DNA of 64,000 bases from Merluccius polli (lineage: Eukaryota > Chordata > Actinopteri > Gadiformes > Merlucciidae), in the NCBI GenBank assembly GCA_030340625.1, contig JAOPHQ010000917.1, positions 1 through 64,000 of the forward strand, written 5' to 3'. The position numbers and the translations under genes are program-made. The notes beneath the pieces are model-generated. The model saw only the letters and a list, made by a program, of their open reading frames with translations, did no database searches and had not been told where the DNA came from. Position 1 is the first letter of the stretch, and the number at the start of each line of letters is the position of its first letter. Positions 34,883 through 46,324 of the stretch are shown here, in pieces.

Positions 34883-35120
34883 AGGGCTGAGGAGGACGCA
34901 CACGCTTTTCTAGCCAAGGAGCTGAAGAAGCTCTGGAGGGGTCACTTCCCAGATTACCCACAATGCTCAGAGACGCAGAGGGAGGAGGAGGAGGAGGAGG
35001 AGGAGGTGGATGGTGAAGAAGAGGAGCAGAGGAGGCGCGCCATAGAGGGAGTGCTAGACATCACAGTGCTCTGCCTGAAGCAGTTGAAGCAGGAGGACCT
35101 GGCCGACTCTCTGCAGAGCA
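34883..35120 (+). CDS. NLR gene 1 exon 4 (charged pre-FISNA helical region)
   Basis: Acceptor ttgttctgctccag, donor gtaagag after an A (phase 1 end). 79 codons plus one base, starting RAEEDAHAFLAKELKKLW and ending LKQEDLADSLQS. A GAG-repeat codes a run of about eight Glu after TQR, followed by VDGEEEEQRRR. The pattern matches the region that precedes FISNA in fish NLRs and ends in the conserved LADSLQS-type motif. Role: N-terminal helical part of a cytosolic sensor, not a catalytic domain. The Glu run is probably length-variable between alleles. Confidence 0.8.
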
Positions 35121-35431
35121 GTAAGAGACACTTATTTTGAAACAAATCAATAAAACTCTTATGTTGAAATAAATCAGTAATAGACTCATATTTTCACAGC
35201 TTAAATATAAAGCACAGACTAAATGACATATTGGGATATATGTTTCTATCAAACTTTAGATTAAAAACTGTACACACCTTTGGATCTGATGGTGGTGTTG
35301 CTGATCATTTCTTGATTGATTACATTAATATAGTTGAGGACTATTTATCCAACAAGCCAACAGTAAAGAAATTAGTTGGAGCCGCTCACGTTAACATCCT
35401 GACTGATGACTTCTGTTGTTTCTTTATTCAG

Positions 35432-37214
35432 AACGTTTTGCTGTGAAGTGCCAACAAAAACTCAAGTCTCATCTCAAGCAGAAGACCCAGCGTGTGTTTG
35501 AAGGAGTCCCTAAAGCAGGACAAGCAACAGATCTGAATAAGATCTACACAGAGATCTTCATCACAGAGGGAGGCAGTGGAGACGTCAACCAGGAACATGA
35601 GGTCAGACTGATTGAAACAGCTTCCAGGAAACCAGCCAAGGAGGAAACAACAATCAAATGTGAAGACATCTTGAAACCCTTACCTGGACAAGATCAACCA
35701 ATCAGAACAATAATGACAACTGGAGTGGCCGGCATCGGTAAAACCATCTTAACACACAAGTTCACTCTGGACTGGGCTGAAGGCAAAGACAACCAGGACA
35801 TACACTTCATACTTCCCTTCACTTTCAGAGAGCTGAATTTACTGAAAGGGAAAGAGTTCAGCTTGGTGGGACTTCTTCATCACTTCTTTATTGAGACCAA
35901 AGAAGCAGGAATCTGCAGATACGACCGGTTCCAAGTTGTCTTCATCTTGGATGGTCTGGATGAGTGTCGACTTCCTCTGGACTTCCAGAAGAACCGGATC
36001 TGGACTGATGTCACAGCGCCGACCTCGGTGGACGTGCTGCTGACAAACCTCATCAGGGGCGACCTGCTTCCCTCCGCTCGCATCTGGATAACCACACGCC
36101 CTGCGGCAGCCAATCAGATCCCTGCTGAGTGTGTTGGCATGGTGACAGAGGTGAGAGGCTTCACCGACCCACAGAAGGAGGAGTACTTCAGGAAGAGATT
36201 CAGAGATGAGACGCTGGCCAGGAAAATCATCTCCCACGTCAAGAAATCTCGAAGCCTCCACATCATGTGTCACATCCCCGTCTTCTGTTGGATCTCTGCT
36301 ACAGTTATGGAGGACTTCTTCACAACATCCCAGAGTGGAGAAGAGATGCCCAACACTGTGACTCAGATGTACATCCACTTCCTGAAGGTTCAGTCCATAC
36401 AGGGGGACAGGAAGTATCATGGGAGAGCTGAAGCAGATCCACACTGGAGCTCAGAGAGCAAGGAGATCATTGTTTCTCTGGGAAAACTGGCTTTTAACCA
36501 GCTGGAGAAAGGCAACCTGATCTTCTACCAGGCAGACCTGAAGGAGTGTGGCATCGATATCAGAGCCGCCTCAGTGTACTCAGGAGTGTTCACCCAGATC
36601 TTTAAAGAGGAGTGTGGGCTGTACCAGGACAAGGTCTTCTGCTTTGTTCATCTGAGCTTTCAGGAGTTTCTGGCTGCCCTTCATGTCTTTCGGTCCTTCA
36701 GAAATACAGGTGTCAACCTACTCTCAGAAGAACAACCAACCTCCAGGAGAGATGAACTCCATCTCTACCAGAGTGCTGTGGACAAGGCCTTACTGAGTGA
36801 GAACGGACACCTGGACTTGTTCCTCCGCTTCCTCCTGGGCCTCTCTCTGGAGACCAATCAGATTCCCCTACAAGGTCTGCTGGGACAGACAGGCAGTAGC
36901 TCACTGACCAATCAGGGAACAGTCAGCTACATCAAGAAGAAGATAAGTGGAGATCTCTCTCCAGAGAGAAGCATCAATCTGTTCCACTGTCTGAATGAGC
37001 TGAAGGACCGTTCTCTAGTGGAGCAGATCCAACAGTACCTGACATCAGGACGTCTCTCCACAGCATCTCTCTCCCCTGCTCAGTGGTCAGCTCTGGTCTT
37101 CATCTTACTGACATCAGAAGAGGAGCTGGACATGTTTGACCTGAAGAAATACTCTGCTTCAGAGGAGGCTCTTCTGAGGCTGCTGCCAGTGGTCAAAGCC
37201 TCCAAAACATCTCT
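35432..37214 (+). CDS. NLR gene 1 FISNA-NACHT exon (ATPase and winged-helix region)
   Basis: Large exon of 1783 bp, the typical single NACHT exon of fish NLRs. Acceptor tttctttattcag; donor at TCT CT|gtaggt. The start joins exon 4 as K-RFAVKCQQKLK. FISNA block with YTEIFITEGGSGDVNQEHEV around 35548-35612. NACHT follows: Walker A GVAGIGKT at 35722-35745; Walker B region VVFILDGLDE about 35936-35967. Downstream are a winged-helix region (FVHLSFQEFLAALHVF, about 36646-36690) and an HD2-like region (INLFHCLNELKDRSL). No frameshift or premature stop, so the domain looks able to bind and hydrolyse ATP and oligomerise. The in-frame tag directly after the exon is intronic; reading through to the next exon gives SLLDGCKLSERGC, a good LRR start. 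Confidence 0.93.
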
Positions 37215-37484
37215 GTAGGTTCACTAATAACAATAATTAACTATCATCTGTTTTGCATGTGTCAGTCGAAATCAGTCAAATCCAAGACTTGGTGTGTTCA
37301 ATATAAATTTCATTAAATAAATCTGTTTACTGGACATTATGGGGTCTACATGAAGGAGTTGATTTAAAGGAATGAAGAAGTGAGAATTTTTGTTAATTAA
37401 TTTAGCTTTGTTTTACACCAATTGACATGTTGAAACATTGTCAAGTGTAGGAATTAAACATGTATGTATCTATGTTCATTAAAG

Positions 37485-37658
37485 GCTGGATGGCTGTAAG
37501 CTGTCAGAGAGAGGCTGTGAAGCTCTGGCCTCAGTTCTCAGCTCCAACTCCTCTAGTCTGAGAGAGCTGGACCTGAGTACCAATGATCTGCAGGATTCAG
37601 GAGTGAAGCTGCTCTCTGCTGGACTGGGGAGTCCACACTGTAGACTGGAGACTCTCAG
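37485..37658 (+). CDS. NLR gene 1 leucine-rich repeat exon A
   Basis: 174 bp, phase 2/2, the standard length of fish NLR LRR exons. Reads LDGCKLSERGCEALASVLSS and then NSSSLRELDLSTNDLQDSGV, with the usual LRELDLS and LLSAGL motifs and ending LETLR. Acceptor cattaaag is weak; donor gtcagt. Forms the ligand-sensing or autoinhibitory solenoid. Confidence 0.88.
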
Positions 37659-37783
37659 GTCAGTTGGACTCAATGTGCCAACAGTCCCACCACAAGGCTC
37701 CTCATCAGAAGACCTTTAACAGATTTACATCCATTAAAGTTAGAAATCACACGCCTAACTATAGATTTTTCATAAGAATAACT

Positions 37784-37892
<109 letters not shown>

Positions 37893-38069
37893 GTTGTCTG
37901 GCTGCATGGTCTCACAGGAAGGCTGTGCTTCTCTGGCCTCAGCTCTGAGCTCCAACCCCTCCCATCTGAGAGAGCTGGACCTGAGCTACAATCACCCTGC
38001 AGGAGACTCAGGAGTTACGCTGCTCTCTGCTGGACTGGAGGATCCAGGCTGGAGACTGGACACTCTCAG
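37893..38069 (+). CDS. NLR gene 1 leucine-rich repeat exon B
   Basis: 177 bp (59 codons), one codon longer than exon A because of the NHPAGDSG insertion in the loop after LRELDLSY. Begins R-LSGCMVSQEGCASLAS and ends RLDTLR; donor gtatgg. The acceptor is just tag immediately following about 106 bp of (GT)n, so the usual pyrimidine tract is replaced by the microsatellite. Phase 2/2, hence skippable without frame change. Confidence 0.85.
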
Positions 38070-38249
38070 GTATGGAGAGGACAGCTCACCACTCAGTGAG
38101 ACAATGTCTCCTCCAAGGATTCAGCCGCCTGCTAGATGAAGTGTAACTGTAACTCATGTTGTGTAGAAAGTGATGATCCAGCAGATGATGAAGGTGAATG
38201 TTTCCATGTTTAAAGCCAACATGCTGCTCTCACTGTGTTTCCCCCCCAG

Positions 38250-38296
38250 TGTGGAGCATGGTGGAGTGGGGAGGCTGAGACCAGGCGTACAGAAGT
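38250..38296 (+). CDS. NLR gene 1 linker exon between LRR and B30.2
   Basis: 47 bp after gtttcccccccag and before gtaagtg. With the preceding AG it reads SVEHGGVGRLRPGVQK and one base of Tyr, matching the short VEHGG-type exon that joins LRRs to B30.2 in fish NLRs. Phase 2 in, phase 1 out, agreeing with both neighbours. Confidence 0.85.
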
Positions 38297-39130
38297 GTAA
38301 GTGTCTGTTTAGTTTGATTCATCGCAACACACTCACTATTTAGATGGACACTTCATTGATGAAGAGTCATTTATTTTAGGACACTTCTTGACAGCAAAGT
38401 ATTTGATTAAAGTCCTGATCCTGGGAAGACACATGGGAGCATTAACCTCTTCAGAGAGACAATGGGTGGACATGACTCTTAGCGGGACACTTTCACATCG
38501 TGGGCAGTAACAACAAGGGAGACAAAAGGTGAGGGGAGTGACCTGGCCAAGGCCAGCATTACACTAAGGGGGGAAGTAGACATGTCTGCAAGGACGCAAG
38601 ACAACTAAGGGATCTGCACAAGAAAGAAGTGAGGAGATGCATGGCCTCCACACTTCCTGGCTACATTGGAGATGCCAATGCTACTAACTGAACCTTTTAA
38701 TTGGAGAGAGGAAGGAGCTATTTCTAGTTGCAGAGAGACTTTATACAAAGGCTTATTTAATGAACTATATATTATAGCAGCTTATATATGTGATGTGGTG
38801 TATAGTTCATATATTCCACCACATCCATCCACACAGCAGTAGGTGACGTCCGCTCATGAAGACCTCATGTATCTTCTAATAATATTGTGAGCATCCCAGT
38901 GAATGGTCCGTGTATAAACGCTGTAGTGGTCTTAAAGTGTTTTCTGAGCCAGTATAGGGCGAGCTCCAACGCAGCGCATCAAGTCACTCACAGTTTGGTG
39001 GTTTCCACCTGGAGGCGGAGATGATGGAGATGAGGAGATGTGTGTTAGAACTGAAATATAAAACCTGCTCGCTCTCCCTCACCTCCACTCAAGCTAAACA
39101 ACATTATGAGTGGTATTGTTATTATTCTGA
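38297..39130. other. Intron of NLR gene 1, unassigned part
   Basis: No coding or transposon signature recognised in this approximately 830 bp. Confidence 0.6.
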
Positions 39131-39155
39131 GTGAGTGAGGGAAACACAGAGCGTG

Positions 39156-39690
39156 AGATGGACAGGCGGATCGGTGCGGCGTCAGCAGTGATGCGGGCAT
39201 TGTACCGGACCGTTGTGGTGAAGAGGGAGCTGAGCCGGAAGGCCAAGCTCTCAATTTACCGGTCCGTCTACGTCCCAACCCTCACCTGTGGTCATGAGCT
39301 TTGGGTAGTGACCGAAAGAAGGAGATGTGGAATACAAGCGGCCGAAATGAGTTTCCTCCGTAAGGTGGCTGGGCTCAGCCTTAGAGATAGGGTGAGGAGC
39401 TCAGAGTAGAGCCGCTGCTCCTTGGCGTGGAAAGGAGCCAGTCGAGGTGGTTGGGGCATCTGATCAGGACGCCTCCCCTCGGAGGTTTCCGGGCACGTCC
39501 AACTGGTAGGAGACCACAGGGTAGACCCACAACTGGCTGGAGGGATTACATATCCCAGCTGGCCTGGGAACGCCTCGGGGTCCCCCAGGAGGAAGTGGAA
39601 AACGTTGCTGGGGAGAAGGGGGCCTGGAGCTCCTCGCTCAGCCTGCTGCCACCGCCACCCGGCCCCGGATGAGCCCCACAAAATGGATGG
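39156..39690 (+). mobile_element. LINE 3' fragment (reverse transcriptase C-terminal region)
   Basis: Plus-strand frames read MDRRIGAASAVMRALYRTVV, then LSIYRSVYVPTLTCGHELWV and LRKVAGLSLRDRVRSSE; a stop (tag) interrupts it and the second part continues RSQSRWLGHLIRTPPLGGF. This C-terminal LINE piece is very frequent in teleost genomes. 5'-truncated, dead. I do not assign a clade. Confidence 0.75.
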
Positions 39691-39924
39691 GTGTGGATTC
39701 TAGTAGAAAAAGGATTGTTGTTTTATTATGACATAACCCTTATTATAAGGCCTGGGGACTACTAGAAATACTATGTTGTCATTATTAACATATTTGTTAT
39801 TGTGTACTCATGTTTACATGTGTGTACTTGAGTATGTGTACGTATGTTTCACTGTGTACATATATGTATGTATATGTACGTATGTATGTGTACATGTACA
39901 TGTATATATAGTATGTATGAACCA

Positions 39925-40930
39925 GGGCCCAGTTTCCCGAAAGCGTCGTTAGCCTAAGTGGTTCGTTAAGTTCGTCGTACCATCAGACAGTTTTCACACC
40001 GTTTCCCGAAAGCATCGTTGCGTAACGACCGTCGTTAAGACGCTCGTAGCTAACGAGAGCTCCAGCTGTCCTCGTAGCGCTACGAGCGTCTTAACACATC
40101 CAATACCACTGAATGTCCAGCTGGTGACGCTGAAGTTACGATAGGCTATATAGTTTAGTCTATGTTATACCGTGGTCTGGGTGAATACTCGATTCTGATT
40201 GGCTGAAGATTATAGAGCGGAGCTCTATAATCTTATCTTTGATGTACACCTAGGAAAGACGTTGACGCTATGAAGACGCTATGGCCACGTTGCTTGGCAA
40301 CGCCGGCATACGGGAGATATTAAATAGTCTGCGCGACTTATAACAATAAAAAAACCCTCACGATTGTAACTCTAAAACACATTAAAGTATTATTAATTGA
40401 TTAAATATTAACAGAAATGAATGGACGACGCGGAGGCGTAACCGCGGAGGACGGTTCTGTTAATGGACACCTGGAAGGGCATTATCCGCTTATACCGGTC
40501 ACTTACGAAATAAAGAAATATTTAATCAATAAATAATACTTGAATGTGTTTTACAGTTAAAATCGTGAGGTTTTTTGTTTTTTTGTACAAGTCGAGCGGA
40601 CTATTTAATATCTCCCGTATGCAGGCGTTGCCAAGCAACGTGGCCATAGCGTCTTAATAGCGTCAACGTCTTTCGTAGGTGTACTTTTCAACCTCCACCC
40701 TCCAGCCAATCAGAATCGAGTATTCACCCAGACCATGTGGTATAATATGTATTTCAGCACCGTGTCAGTGGACAGGTACAAGGCTACGACCGGTCGTTAG
40801 ATCTGTGCACGCGCGTTCATGTTAAGAGGGGTTTCGGGAAACGCACGGAAAAAAATAACGATCGTTCGAAAGATGATTCGTAAGAAGGATCGTAAGATGG
40901 ATCGTACATCGTTATCGGGAAACTGGGCCC
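39925..40930. mobile_element. MITE with gggcccagtttcccg inverted ends
   Basis: Left end gggcccagtttcccgaaagc, right end atcgggaaactgggccc; about 1.0 kb including a nested element. The sub-terminal part is itself rich in gcgtcgttaag / acgagcgtc inverted motifs. Non-coding. Terminal motif resembles fish Harbinger-type MITEs, but I cannot confirm a target-site duplication. Confidence 0.75.
40168..40742. mobile_element. Foldback element nested in the MITE
   Basis: Long inverted repeat: taccgtggtctgggtgaata at the left pairs with tattcacccagaccatgtgg at the right, and the arms continue through ctcgattctgattggct, acgttgcttggcaacg and gggagatattaaatagtc for well over 150 bp, around a centre at about 40440-40500. 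Non-coding; flanked by tgtta / taatatg. Confidence 0.8.
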
Positions 40931-41158
40931 AGTTCTATGGTACGGTCGGTGTATAAACAGTCCAAGCGGTTGGATGTGAAGCCACCGGACCGGTGTACCG
41001 GATGAGACCACTAGGTGTCCACTTGAGTCTTAAGTCCTGGACCCTGTGGTCCACTAGAGAAGGAGGAGAGAGGATAGTGATCAACTATCAACCACTCAGT
41101 GACACATGGGGGTTTTATTTCCTATCACCATCCACTAAACATCACATCATGTTCATCA

Positions 41159-42135
41159 CCTGGGGGGTATTGCACAAAACTAGGATAAGGGATTAACCCG
41201 GGATATGTTTACGGATTTAGGTTATCCTGGCTACATTTAGCCTCAAGTCGGTTGCATGAAAGCAGCTCACACTTATCCCGGCTGAGTTACCATGGTGATT
41301 TATTCTCCGGAGCTAGCCTGCTCCAGACCAGGCTAACAGCCAGGCTAAGATTAATCCTAGTGATTCACCTGTATTTACACCGTCAATCCTGGGAGGAATT
41401 AATGTGTTTTACAGCATGTGGTCTTTCTAAGTATGTTGCATCATTTTAATCATCCCGAATTAAAATATTACATATATAGTCATTTCTCATTTCATTTAAA
41501 TCTGTTGGCTGTTTTTTATATTGAAGTGTTATTACTCAGCCAACACAGTTAAAGTCTATATTTTTTCATACTATGACACATTTACATTTGTGTTTATGAA
41601 AGTCCGCCTTTATTACGCAACTGCAGCGCATTTGGAAATGTCAACAAACAGATGAGCGCAACGCTTATGTCATATGTATAAAATGTATTTTAATCACACA
41701 ATCGAACCTTTGCAACATGTGAAACAGCCCATTGGCTACCATGCAGAATAAGCTGGTTTACATTTCAAATTTCAAATCGCACAGACGTCACCGAGTCCGA
41801 ACCCGACCCGGCCCGTCGGGTCCCCTCGGGTCCCCTCGGGTCCCGTCGGGTCCCGACGGGCTTGGGTCGGGTCAGGGTCGGGTATCCAATAAGGAGCTGT
41901 TCAGCGGCCGTGACGTATGAAACGCCATGTTCCGATCGGTGATTCTGTGAGCGATCGCGAGGTCTATTCAAGCCGCTTATCCCAACTAGCTTCACCTGAC
42001 GTGACTTAGCCGCCTATTTATCCTGGCTTGGCGTGCAACCGAATAAGCCAGGATACCGCCGAGCAGAATAGTCCAAGCCGCGCTTACTCAATTATCCTGG
42101 ATTTATGTATCCTAGTTTTGTGCAATACCCCCCTG
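41159..42135. mobile_element. Second Harbinger-like MITE, ends cctggggggtattgcacaaa
   Basis: Left end cctggggggtattgcacaaa then actaggata; right end tatcctagttttgtgcaata then cccccctg. About 980 bp, non-coding. The interior has ctggctacatttagcctcaa / aagccaggata inverted stretches and the GC-rich tandem at 41808-41880. Confidence 0.75.
41808..41880. repeat. GC-rich 10-bp tandem repeat
   Basis: About five units of the type cccgtcgggt / cccctcgggt, then degenerate gggtcgggt motifs. Confidence 0.85.
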
Positions 42136-42321
42136 CTCTTCCTGCTGATTACTAACACAATACAAGTTGGATCTGGGAGACTTTTGGATCGGTCTCTTCA
42201 GGGCAAATGCCGGTTCAGTCGGTTTGCATCACATCAAACCGGTTTAGGCCGGTGCACCGGACCGGACCGGAAAACCGGGAATGGACCTTCAGCCCCTAAT
42301 CATGTCTTGTTCTCCCCTCAG

Positions 42322-42878
42322 ATGCCTGTGGACTCACACTGGACCCAAACACAGCCCACAGAGGTCTCGCTCTGTCTGAGGACCACAGGAAGGTGAAGTG
42401 GGTTGAAGAGGATCAGTCTCATCCTGACCACCCAGAGAGGTTTGACTCCAGGCACCAGGTGTTGTGTAGAGAGGGTCTGACTGGCCGCTGTTACTGGGAG
42501 GTGGAGAGGAGAGGAGGTGTTGATATAGGAGTGACATACAGAGGAATCACAAGGAGAGGATGGGGTGAGGACAGCTGGCTCGGAGGGAACAACAAGTCCT
42601 GGAGTCTTTATTGTTATGATGATAATCGTTACACTGCCCGGTACAACGGTATTAGAACAGTCATCTGTCTCCCCCCCTCTGTCTCCACCAGAGTAGGAGT
42701 GTTTGTGGACCGGCCTGCTGGCTCTCTGTCCTTCTACAGAGTGTCCCCAGGTGTAGGAGGGTCCTCACACACACTGACACACATCCACACCTTCTGGACC
42801 ACATTCACCCAGGAGGACCTCCTCCCTGGGTTTGGGTTCTATGGTTCTGGTTCCTCAGCGTCTCTGTGTGGGTTGTAG
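42322..42878 (+). CDS. NLR gene 1 terminal exon, PRY-SPRY (B30.2) domain
   Basis: Acceptor ttctcccctcag; ends with TAG. Reads Y-ACGLTLDPNTAHRGLALS (PRY), then GRCYWEVERR (the WEV motif), VGVFVDRPAGSLSFYRV (SPRY core) and HTFWTTFTQEDLLPGFGF. Full length for a fish NLR B30.2, no break. B30.2 is a protein-binding module, here the likely recognition end of the receptor. It is separated from the linker exon by a 4-kb intron filled with transposon remains, and a LINE begins about 120 bp after the stop. Confidence 0.92.
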
Positions 42879-42957
42879 TTTATGATCATCATCATCTCAC
42901 CGCCAAACATCGCGAGCAAAAATGACGTCACGCAACTAACACATCCGTTAATTAAGT

Positions 42958-42999
42958 TAATATAATATATATCATATTTATATGATATATATTATATTA
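42958..42999. repeat. Perfect AT palindrome
   Basis: 19-bp arms (taatataatatatatcata and its exact complement) around the 4-bp centre ttta. Lies between the end of NLR gene 1 and the LINE fragment. Confidence 0.95.
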
Positions 43000-43730
43000 C
43001 CGACGGAGCTGAAACGTGTCCGACTCCTATTTAAACCGCTTTCTGTAAGGAAGGCCACAGGGCCGGACGGGATATCTCCCTTCATATTACAAACCTTTGC
43101 TGAGGAGCTTCCCCCGGCCTGGTGTCCGGTCTTCCGGCAGTCCCTTGACACCCACACAGTCCCTCTCCTATGGAAGCGCTCTGGGATTATTCCAGTGCCA
43201 AAGAAACCGCCACCCATAGCACACAACGACTTCAGGCCCGCGGCGTTAACATCAGTAGTGATGAAATGTTTACAACATGTAGTCGGTAAGCTGAAGGCAG
43301 ACGTGAATAGCAAATTAGACCCACTTCAGTTTGCCTACAAACGGGGGCGCAGCACTGGAGACGCCATCACCTCCGTCATGCACTTGGTTTTAAAACAGGT
43401 TTAAAAACTCTTCTGTCCCTATCTCAATTAATGTTGCTAATAAACAACGCAAATAGGCATTAACTGGATGGTTCCACACACACACAGACTTTATGTGTCA
43501 TCTGTATTGTTAACTTATGCTTTTACATTTGTATCTGCCGTACTGAATCTATCCCTGTATTGTGTATTTGTAACTGGAGCTGCATGTCTCCGTCCTGTCA
43601 ATGGGCCCCACTGGGTTGTGTTGTCAATGTCTTCTACTTATTATTATGCATTATGTTCTGTGTCCTGTCCTTGTCCATGAATGTCTATTTGTACATTTCC
43701 CCATGGGGACATTAAAGTCATTCTATTCTA
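42997..43730 (+). mobile_element. Internally deleted LINE (RT fragment plus 3' UTR)
   Basis: An open frame to 43404 reads KATGPDGISPFILQTFAEEL, then HNDFRPAALTSVVMKCLQHV and LDPLQFAYKRGRSTGDAITS: RT motifs of an L2/CR1/Rex-like LINE. It stops before the catalytic box and is followed by a 3'-UTR-like part ending ccccatggggacattaaagt, attctattcta, the usual tail of such LINEs. Dead copy. Confidence 0.8.
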
Positions 43731-44241
43731 AATCCTAAAATATTACACTTTCTGCTGTTCAGCCTACTGGTTTTGCTTGGACTTCCAAGCGGTGATTCTG
43801 GTGATTTTAGTTTTAAATTCAGTAGAAACTGAGTTAATTGGGGTATTCGTGGTCAGATGATGACCGGTCCAACTCCTGGTAAAGCCTCACATCTGCCGTT
43901 TGCCTAATTGGACTTGAATAAATAACGGTGTATCTTGCGGCATTGTCTGTCTCTGTCATGCGAATAGCGGTGGACATTGTGGGGTCAGTGTTGTGAGTCA
44001 ACAGAGGCGTTTCCATAATGCTGGAAAGTGGCTCTTGAAGGCCACGCGTCTGCCTTGGGAATATATAGGAGTATACGGTACATCCCTCAGCAGCATCACT
44101 GAAGAACTCAGACCCACTGCAGTATGAATGTATGAATGAATCATATGTATGAATCGCATTCTTGCGATGTTTGGCACAGTGAGCTCTTGTAAGTGAATTT
44201 GGAGTTCAAGCTCCTTAGTGCTACTCTGCGGTGGTTTCGCG
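43731..44241. other. Intergenic stretch, unassigned
   Basis: No gene or element recognised up to about 44170; 44170-44241 may be degraded continuation of the minus-strand gag (NHRRVALRSLNSKFTYK in another frame). Confidence 0.5.
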
Positions 44242-44433
44242 TCAGCTGCTATTTCGGAGTTCCTGCGCGACAAGACCGTCGATTAAAGCAGCTAAGGTTG
44301 TGTCCTTTAAATGTGTTTCAGTGTTCGACAGAGGTACTTGGTACTTCTCTGATAACTCCAATAACTGAGTGTTCGTACACTGAAAGAGAATCTCCACAGA
44401 TGGCGACGCAATAAAGTCATCTAATAATGACAT
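44242..44433 (-). pseudogene. gag N-terminal fragment of a minus-strand LTR element
   Basis: Starts MSLLDDFIASPSVEILFQCT and continues TQLLELSEKYQVPLS; the MS-LDDF...LL.L...Y pattern is that of gag N-termini in fish gypsy-like elements. Stop after RNSS. Lies about 600 bp inside a tRNA-Pro-type primer site at 45039-45053 and LTR sequence beyond, which supports the assignment. No pol remains. Confidence 0.6.
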
Positions 44434-45038
44434 TTTGATACGCCAAATGCAATTCAATTAAATAAGATTCGATAACTAAATATTATTAGAAAATCGAATA
44501 TCAAAATTTTGAAAGCTTCATTCAAAGGCTACAAAACGAATATCAGTTTCAAAATTCAAAAAGTGGTCACAAAAAACATAACCACAGGTTCACCTACAAA
44601 AAGCCTTGTAGAGCACGAAATACCAGCACAGCTGGAATAAACAAAGAATAGGGACGAAACACCAGTACTAGGCTGGCAAGACAAAAAATATCGGCCCACA
44701 ACTTCAATTGTGCAAAATAAAGTTCATAGAACTTCTCAAAAAGTAGATACTTGATAACTTCAAAAAGGGTAAAGCAAAACAAAACAGCCCTAAATACCTC
44801 ACTGTCTAAGGTCTTCAGGTGGCTCCGATAGCGTGCACTGCAGGCCCGTTTGATCAACAAAAGACTATGGTCGATCAATCATCAAACCCGGGCGTGCTAA
44901 ATAGGGCTACCACCCAAAAGTAAAGCAGAAAACAACAAACAGACTATCTAACTAAGGGTGTATGCAAAAACAGAGAATTGCCAAAACCTACAAACGTCGA
45001 AAAAAAATAGCCTTAATAAAAATGGTCCAATTAAAGAA

Positions 45039-45053
45039 CGGACGAGCCCCCAA
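45039..45053 (-). other. Primer binding site (tRNA-Pro-like) of the minus-strand LTR element
   Basis: Minus strand ttgggggctcgtccg, three bases inside the LTR end taaca|tga. Truncated match to the tRNA-Pro primer site. Confidence 0.65.
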
Positions 45054-45056
45054 TCA

Positions 45057-45660
45057 TGTTACGGCTGAAACCGAACATAAGAGGGACAACAAAAAGGGCT
45101 CAAAATCGATTTATTAACAGAAAATGGTCGTATTTAACAAAAACTAGGCAAACAATTATGCCAAAAAGACAAGTAGCGGTGGTAGCGGCAGCGAGAGGAG
45201 AATGGATACGGGTGAACGGGTAGTAAACAAGAAGACGGCACCATGGCAGGTGTGTAGGGCTTTAATAGTGGAGGCCCCGCCCCCCTCCACCTGGACACAG
45301 GTGGAAGAAAAGGCGCAGGTAAGCGGTGGCCGACGGCTCCTTGTAACGCGGAGGACATGGGAGGTAGGCTTCCTACTATATCTACACTTTACTGTCTATT
45401 GTTCTTCATATACCATCTCTAGCTCCTCGTATTAAAGTACTAACATCACTAACACTACCAACAACATTATTAACACGTTAAGAAACGTAAACATCCTCAA
45501 TACGCTAAACTACAAAATGGCTGACTTCCTCATCTGTGTCGCACTTTTTTGGAGACAACTCTTTAAGATATTTTAACGCACACACGATAAAAAATTAAGG
45601 ACACTATTTCATATTTATTTCAATATAAACAACGACTCTACACAAATAAAGGCCTTCCTA
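45057..45660 (-). repeat. Probable LTR of the minus-strand element
   Basis: Minus strand ends in ...cagccgtaaca next to the primer site. The outer border is uncertain; I see no second LTR, so the element is a fragment. Confidence 0.5.
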
Positions 45661-45661
45661 T

Positions 45662-45665
<4 letters not shown>

Positions 45666-45704
<39 letters not shown>
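45666..45704. repeat. (GT)n, left part, interrupted by hAT element
   Basis: About 19 repeats up to the left inverted repeat of the hAT element; continues at 49456 on the other side. Confidence 0.95.
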
Positions 45705-45706
<2 letters not shown>

Positions 45707-46324
45707 AGGTGACCAGATTTCTGAAATGAAAATCGGGGACATTTTCAATGCGGCGGTGAAAAATCATCAAATATTATCATTATGAAATAAAAAACTGGGA
45801 CAAGTACCCTTTTATGTATTTTAACCAGCTTTTATTACACAAAAGGTTCCACAAAAAGGAAGACAAAAATATCAATATAAAAAATAAAATAAAAAAACTG
45901 ATGGAACTGACGGACTCCTCATTCATCCACCTCCGCCTCAGGAGCCTGGGTAGAATAAGAGCAGAGGAGAACATGAGGAAAAACTGCAAGAACAGAGCCA
46001 ATAGTAATAGTTTGTTTCTTAAAGAAATAACATCAGTTTTGGTGATATACTTATATATTATATAATTTAGTCATTGTGCTCTTTTTTTATCTGTTCTATG
46101 TAATTGCCTCTGTTTTGAAATGTGCTACATCAGCGGTTCCTAAACCTTCCAGACCATGTACCACTATGTCCCATGCAACACTGTGAACTCACAAAAGTCA
46201 CTTATCAGGGGGACAGACTACATCCACAGTTCCAGTATAGAAATTGGGCTCATATATTATCTGTTTCTCTTCTGTTTCTGTCTCCTCTCCTCTCTCACTT
46301 TGTCTCTCTGTCTCTCACTCTCCC

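Noticed and set aside
42925..42935. CRE site (tgacgtca) as a regulator of the NLR genes
   Set aside because: A single short motif downstream of the stop codon with no supporting promoter context.
44594..44878. 94-codon hydrophobic minus-strand frame
   Set aside because: Lies in the leader between primer site and gag of the minus-strand LTR fragment; no recognised domain.
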